Below the pieces are notes generated by a model. That model had not been told where the DNA came from, made no database searches, and was given only the letters and a program-made list of their open reading frames with translations. From positions 1-8,419 of the forward strand of contig JAJYWT010000104.1 in NCBI GenBank assembly GCA_021791345.1: a DNA stretch of 8,419 nucleotides, given 5' to 3'. Position numbers and translations under genes: made by a program. The DNA comes from a bacterium (lineage in GTDB: Bacteria > Chloroflexota > Dormibacteria > UBA8260 > Bog-877). Shown piece after piece: positions 5,886 to 8,419 of the stretch (position 1 is the first letter of the stretch; every line of letters begins with the position of its first letter).

Positions 5886-8419
5886 CAGCCGTACCAGCCG
5901 TAGACGTCGATCACCAGGTCGGCCTGGCCCAGGGAGCGGTTGGAGAAGGTGATGGAGGTGTCGCTCCCGGCCGCCACGATGACCAGGTTCTCGACGGTCT
6001 GCCCCTTGCCCCAGTTCAGCTCGGAGGTGGCCGGGAGGGGCTGGCCCCCGGGTCCGACCAGGAGCGCTCCGGCCGCGGTCGTGTTGGTCACCGTGACGTT
6101 GATCGCCACCGCCGCCGCCCCGCTCGCGGGCAGCCCGGCCAGCCCACCGAGCTGGACCGTGAGCTGCTGGTCGGAGCCCAGGGTCTGGCCCGAGTAGGCG
6201 AACCCGCTGCCGGTGCGGGTGTCAACCGCCCGCTGCGGCACCACCGTCTGGAGCGGATTCCCGCTGGCTCCGTACCAGCCGTAGACGTCGAGGATGACGT
6301 CTACCGTCCCCGCGTGGTTGTAGATGGTCACCTGCCCGCTCTGGCCCAGCTCCATCACCACCTGGTTGGCCGAGGTCTGGCCTGCCAGGAAGTTCAGGTT
6401 CGAAGCCTGCGGCTGAGCCGCCCCGGCGGGGTAGACGGTGAGATAGCTGGGCTGGGTGGCCTGGGTCTCGGTCAGGTTCATCACCACCGCCTGGGCCCCG
6501 CTGGACGGGATGCCGCCCACCCCGGCCACCTGCACGGTAAGCGACTGATTCGGTCCCAGCGCCTGGCCGGCGTAGGGATGGCCGCTCTTGGGCCGGGTGT
6601 CCACGATCCGCTGGGGGTAGATGGAGTTGAGCAGAGCTCCGGGAGCACTGGCGGCGGCCGCGTACCAGCCCTCGACGTCGATCACGATCTGCGTCGTGCC
6701 GAAGGCGTTGTACAAGGAGATGGCCCCGTTCCTACCCAGGGTCACCAGCGCGAGATTGGCCTTGGTCACCCCGGGCTGGAAGTCGATTGTCGAGGCCAGC
6801 GGCACCGGCACCCCCGCCGGATAGGCGGTCACGTAGCCGGCCGAGGTGGGATCGGTGACCGTGAGGTTGATGAGGACCGCGGCCGCTCCGCCCACCGGCA
6901 CCCCTCCCTGGCCCGCCACCTGCACGGTGATGGTGCCGCCGGGACCGGGCGCCTGGCCGCTGCCGGGGAGCCCGGAGCCGGCCCTGGTGTCCTCGATGCG
7001 CGCCGGGACGAGGGGGGTGTAGGCGGCGTCGGCGGAGTAGACGAAGCCGTCCAACCCCTGCCCCGGGCTGGCGCCCAGGGTGGTCTCGACCGAGACGTTG
7101 ACGAAGCCTGACTGTCCAGGCGGCGAGGTCGCGGTGATCTCGGTCGGGGAGTCGACCGTGAAGTTGGGGGCGGGATTCGCCCCGAAGTAGACCGCCCGGG
7201 CGCCCAGCAGGTTGGCCCCGGTGACGACCACCTGGGTGCCTCCGGCGGCCGGGCCCTGATCTGGGCTCACGGTGTCGACCTGGGGGGGCTGGCCCTGGAG
7301 CGAGGTGCCGATGTTGGTGAGGGTGGGGGCGGACTGGCCCGTCGCCTGCTGCAGCTGCTCCCACCCCTGGGTGGGGCTGTAGGAGCCGGACACGGCCTCG
7401 GTCATGACCCCGGTGAAGATGATCGGGCCAAGGGTGGTGTTCTGGTTGCCCCACTGGCTAAGCGCCGCCCACTCGCTGGCCATCCCGGAATAGTAGATCT
7501 CGGGGAGCGCGCAGGTGGCCGGGATCGCCCACGCGACCTGGTAGACCTGCTGAACCGTCCAGTTGTCGGCGCTGCCGCTCCCGCCCAGGACGTCATCCCC
7601 GTAGTCAGCCAGAAAGCCCGTCTGGCCCAGGGAGCAGGTGTACTCTGCCGGAGAGGCTGTGGAGAATCCCTGGACCCAGTCCACGGTCGGCGTGCCGGCG
7701 TACCAATTGCCGCTGCTGGACTGCTCCATGTCGCTGGCTCCCCAGATGGTGAGCGGAGCCTCAAGGTTGGCCGTGGGGACCGCCGCCACCACCTGCTGGT
7801 ACCAGGCCTGCCCGGAGGCCTGCATCTGCGAATTGGAGAGGGAATACCCCGGGTCGACCCCGTTCAGGGAGTTGCTGGTCCCGGCCGCGAGTGTGAGGGT
7901 GGTGGTGCCAGCCCCGTGATCGGACTCGTACCCCGCGATCCAGTCCGACATGAGGGTGGCCACGGTGGGGTCCGGCACGCAGGCCGACCCCCCAAACGGT
8001 TGCACCCCATACTGGGACGGGTTGGTGGGAACGAAGCAGGGGGCGCCGAAGTCCAGGACGATCAGGCCGGCCGGGGACGGCGGGTAGGTGGCCTGGCCCT
8101 GCTGGTACAGGGGGCAGGCCGAGGCGGGGCCGGTCGCGCACTGGCCGACGTAGCTGTTGAACTCGTAGTACGAGGGAGAAGCCTGGGGAGGCAGATCGGC
8201 CGCCTGGTTGGTGATCTCAGCGCCCGCGGGCTGGGTGTCCGCCAGCAGGCTCGCTCCGGTGGTCGGACCCACGGCTGCGGTTCCGACCAACTCCTGGCAC
8301 CCGTCGCTGGTGGGGGGCCCTAGGCTTCCCGTGGCCAGGTCGAGGGAGCGGTACGAGCCGGCGGCTCCCCTGGTGCAGGCGGTCTCTGCGTCCGCCGAAA
8401 CGATGCTCAACGGTCCGGA
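5885..8419 (-). CDS. Large secreted multidomain protein: barrel-like N-terminal domain, IPT/TIG domain, three surface repeats (5' truncated)
   Basis: The frame is open to the window edge (844 residues here) and ends with TGA at 5887-5885, overlapping the next ATG by one base. Numbering below starts at the TTG at 8410, which I do not believe is the true start, since no signal peptide lies near it. Residues 81-350 alternate strand-like segments ending in polar or acidic residues (LIVLDFGAP 116-124, LTLAAGTSN 172-180, LTIWGASDMEQ 220-230, FLADYGDD 266-273, LPEIYYSG 302-309, IIFTGVM 330-336) with helices. This pattern suggests a TIM-barrel of an unrecognised, possibly glycoside-hydrolase-like family. 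All eight cysteines (12, 38, 91, 99, 125, 144, 259, 300) lie in this N-terminal part. An IPT/TIG domain follows at 375-459 (VSPDQGPAAGGTQVVVTGANL), then repeats at 464-583, 598-714 and 721-841; the last ends at the stop codon. It probably acts outside the cell, upstream of and coupled to the G1 peptidase gene. Confidence 0.85.
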   Translation of the reverse strand, partial: SGPLSIVSADAETACTRGAAGSYRSLDLATGSLGPPTSDGCQELVGTAAVGPTTGASLLADTQPAGAEITNQAADLPPQASPSYYEFNSYVGQCATGPASACPLYQQGQATYPPSPAGLIVLDFGAPCFVPTNPSQYGVQPFGGSACVPDPTVATLMSDWIAGYESDHGAGTTTLTLAAGTSNSLNGVDPGYSLSNSQMQASGQAWYQQVVAAVPTANLEAPLTIWGASDMEQSSSGNWYAGTPTVDWVQGFSTASPAEYTCSLGQTGFLADYGDDVLGGSGSADNWTVQQVYQVAWAIPATCALPEIYYSGMASEWAALSQWGNQNTTLGPIIFTGVMTEAVSGSYSPTQGWEQLQQATGQSAPTLTNIGTSLQGQPPQVDTVSPDQGPAAGGTQVVVTGANLLGARAVYFGANPAPNFTVDSPTEITATSPPGQSGFVNVSVETTLGASPGQGLDGFVYSADAAYTPLVPARIEDTRAGSGLPGSGQAPGPGGTITVQVAGQGGVPVGGAAAVLINLTVTDPTSAGYVTAYPAGVPVPLASTIDFQPGVTKANLALVTLGRNGAISLYNAFGTTQIVIDVEGWYAAAASAPGALLNSIYPQRIVDTRPKSGHPYAGQALGPNQSLTVQVAGVGGIPSSGAQAVVMNLTETQATQPSYLTVYPAGAAQPQASNLNFLAGQTSANQVVMELGQSGQVTIYNHAGTVDVILDVYGWYGASGNPLQTVVPQRAVDTRTGSGFAYSGQTLGSDQQLTVQLGGLAGLPASGAAAVAINVTVTNTTAAGALLVGPGGQPLPATSELNWGKGQTVENLVIVAAGSDTSITFSNRSLGQADLVIDVYGWYG
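5888..6250 (-). repeat. Surface repeat module, third (C-terminal) copy in the large secreted protein
   Basis: Encodes residues 721-841: VPQRAVDTRTGSG, INVTVTNTTAAGALLVGP, SELNWGKGQTVENLV and VIDVYGWYG immediately before the stop. The central YLTVYP is replaced by LLVGP and YNHxG by FSNRS, so it is a diverged copy. No extra tail follows, so the protein has no C-terminal anchor. Confidence 0.82.
6269..6619 (-). repeat. Surface repeat module, second copy in the large secreted protein
   Basis: Encodes residues 598-714: YPQRIVDTRPKSG, VMNLTETQATQPSYLTVYP, SNLNFLAGQTSANQV, YNHAGTVDVILDVYGWYG. It keeps every hallmark of the module and links directly to the third copy by a short spacer (ASGNPL). Confidence 0.85.
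6662..7021 (-). repeat. Surface repeat module, first copy in the large secreted protein
   Basis: Encodes residues 464-583: YTPLVPARIEDTRAGSG, LINLTVTDPTSAGYVTAYP, STIDFQPGVTKANLA, YNAFGTTQIVIDVEGWY. It follows the IPT/TIG domain with almost no linker (VYSADAAYTP), suggesting a rigid rod of beta domains. Confidence 0.83.

Noticed and set aside
8408..8410. TTG at 8410 as the real start of the large secreted protein.
   Set aside because: The frame is open through the window edge, no signal peptide or ribosome site is visible near it, and a secreted multidomain protein should have an export signal further upstream.

Overview
The window is G+C-rich (two 60-base lines counted by hand gave 68-70%), with tightly packed genes, one probable TTG start and strong third-position G/C. 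Together with secreted proteins built from repeated 'R-[I/L/A]-x-D-T-R ... G-[Y/W]-[F/Y]' modules, this suggests a high-GC actinobacterial-type genome (Acidimicrobiia-like) or a related soil or acid-environment lineage such as Dormibacterota. The taxonomic call is an inference. No rRNA, tRNA, CRISPR array, IS element or integrase is visible.

Layout. At 3-374 (+) lies the C-terminal tail of a multi-pass membrane protein cut by the window edge. A 45-base convergent gap follows. All other genes are on the minus strand, so transcription runs from high to low coordinates. First comes a very large secreted protein (5885-8419, 5' end outside the window) with a cysteine-containing N-terminal domain that reads like a (beta/alpha)-barrel, an IPT/TIG domain and three copies of a ~115-residue surface repeat. 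It overlaps by one base (TGATG) a second secreted protein (3492-5885) with a signal peptide, three more copies of the same repeat, an Ig-like domain and a C-terminal family G1 (eqolisin) glutamic peptidase domain with the Gln and Glu signatures intact. After a 124-base gap comes a compact three-gene sugar cassette: a nucleotide-sugar dehydrogenase (2177-3367), a family 2 glycosyltransferase (1452-2180) and an NAD-dependent epimerase/dehydratase (420-1445). These three are joined by a 4-base overlap and a 6-base gap.

How they may work together. The cassette would oxidise a nucleotide sugar to its uronic acid, epimerise or otherwise modify a nucleotide sugar, and transfer a sugar to a lipid or glycan acceptor. 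That is typical of surface polysaccharide or glycolipid synthesis. The two repeat proteins look like a co-translated exported pair, one an acid-type endopeptidase and the other possibly a carbohydrate-active enzyme of unrecognised family, sharing the same module. Neither shows an LPxTG motif or a C-terminal membrane segment, so the modules may be what holds them at the cell surface. A functional link between the pair and the sugar cassette is suggested only by adjacency and shared strand. The most interesting part of the window is the overlapping repeat-module pair (3492-8419).
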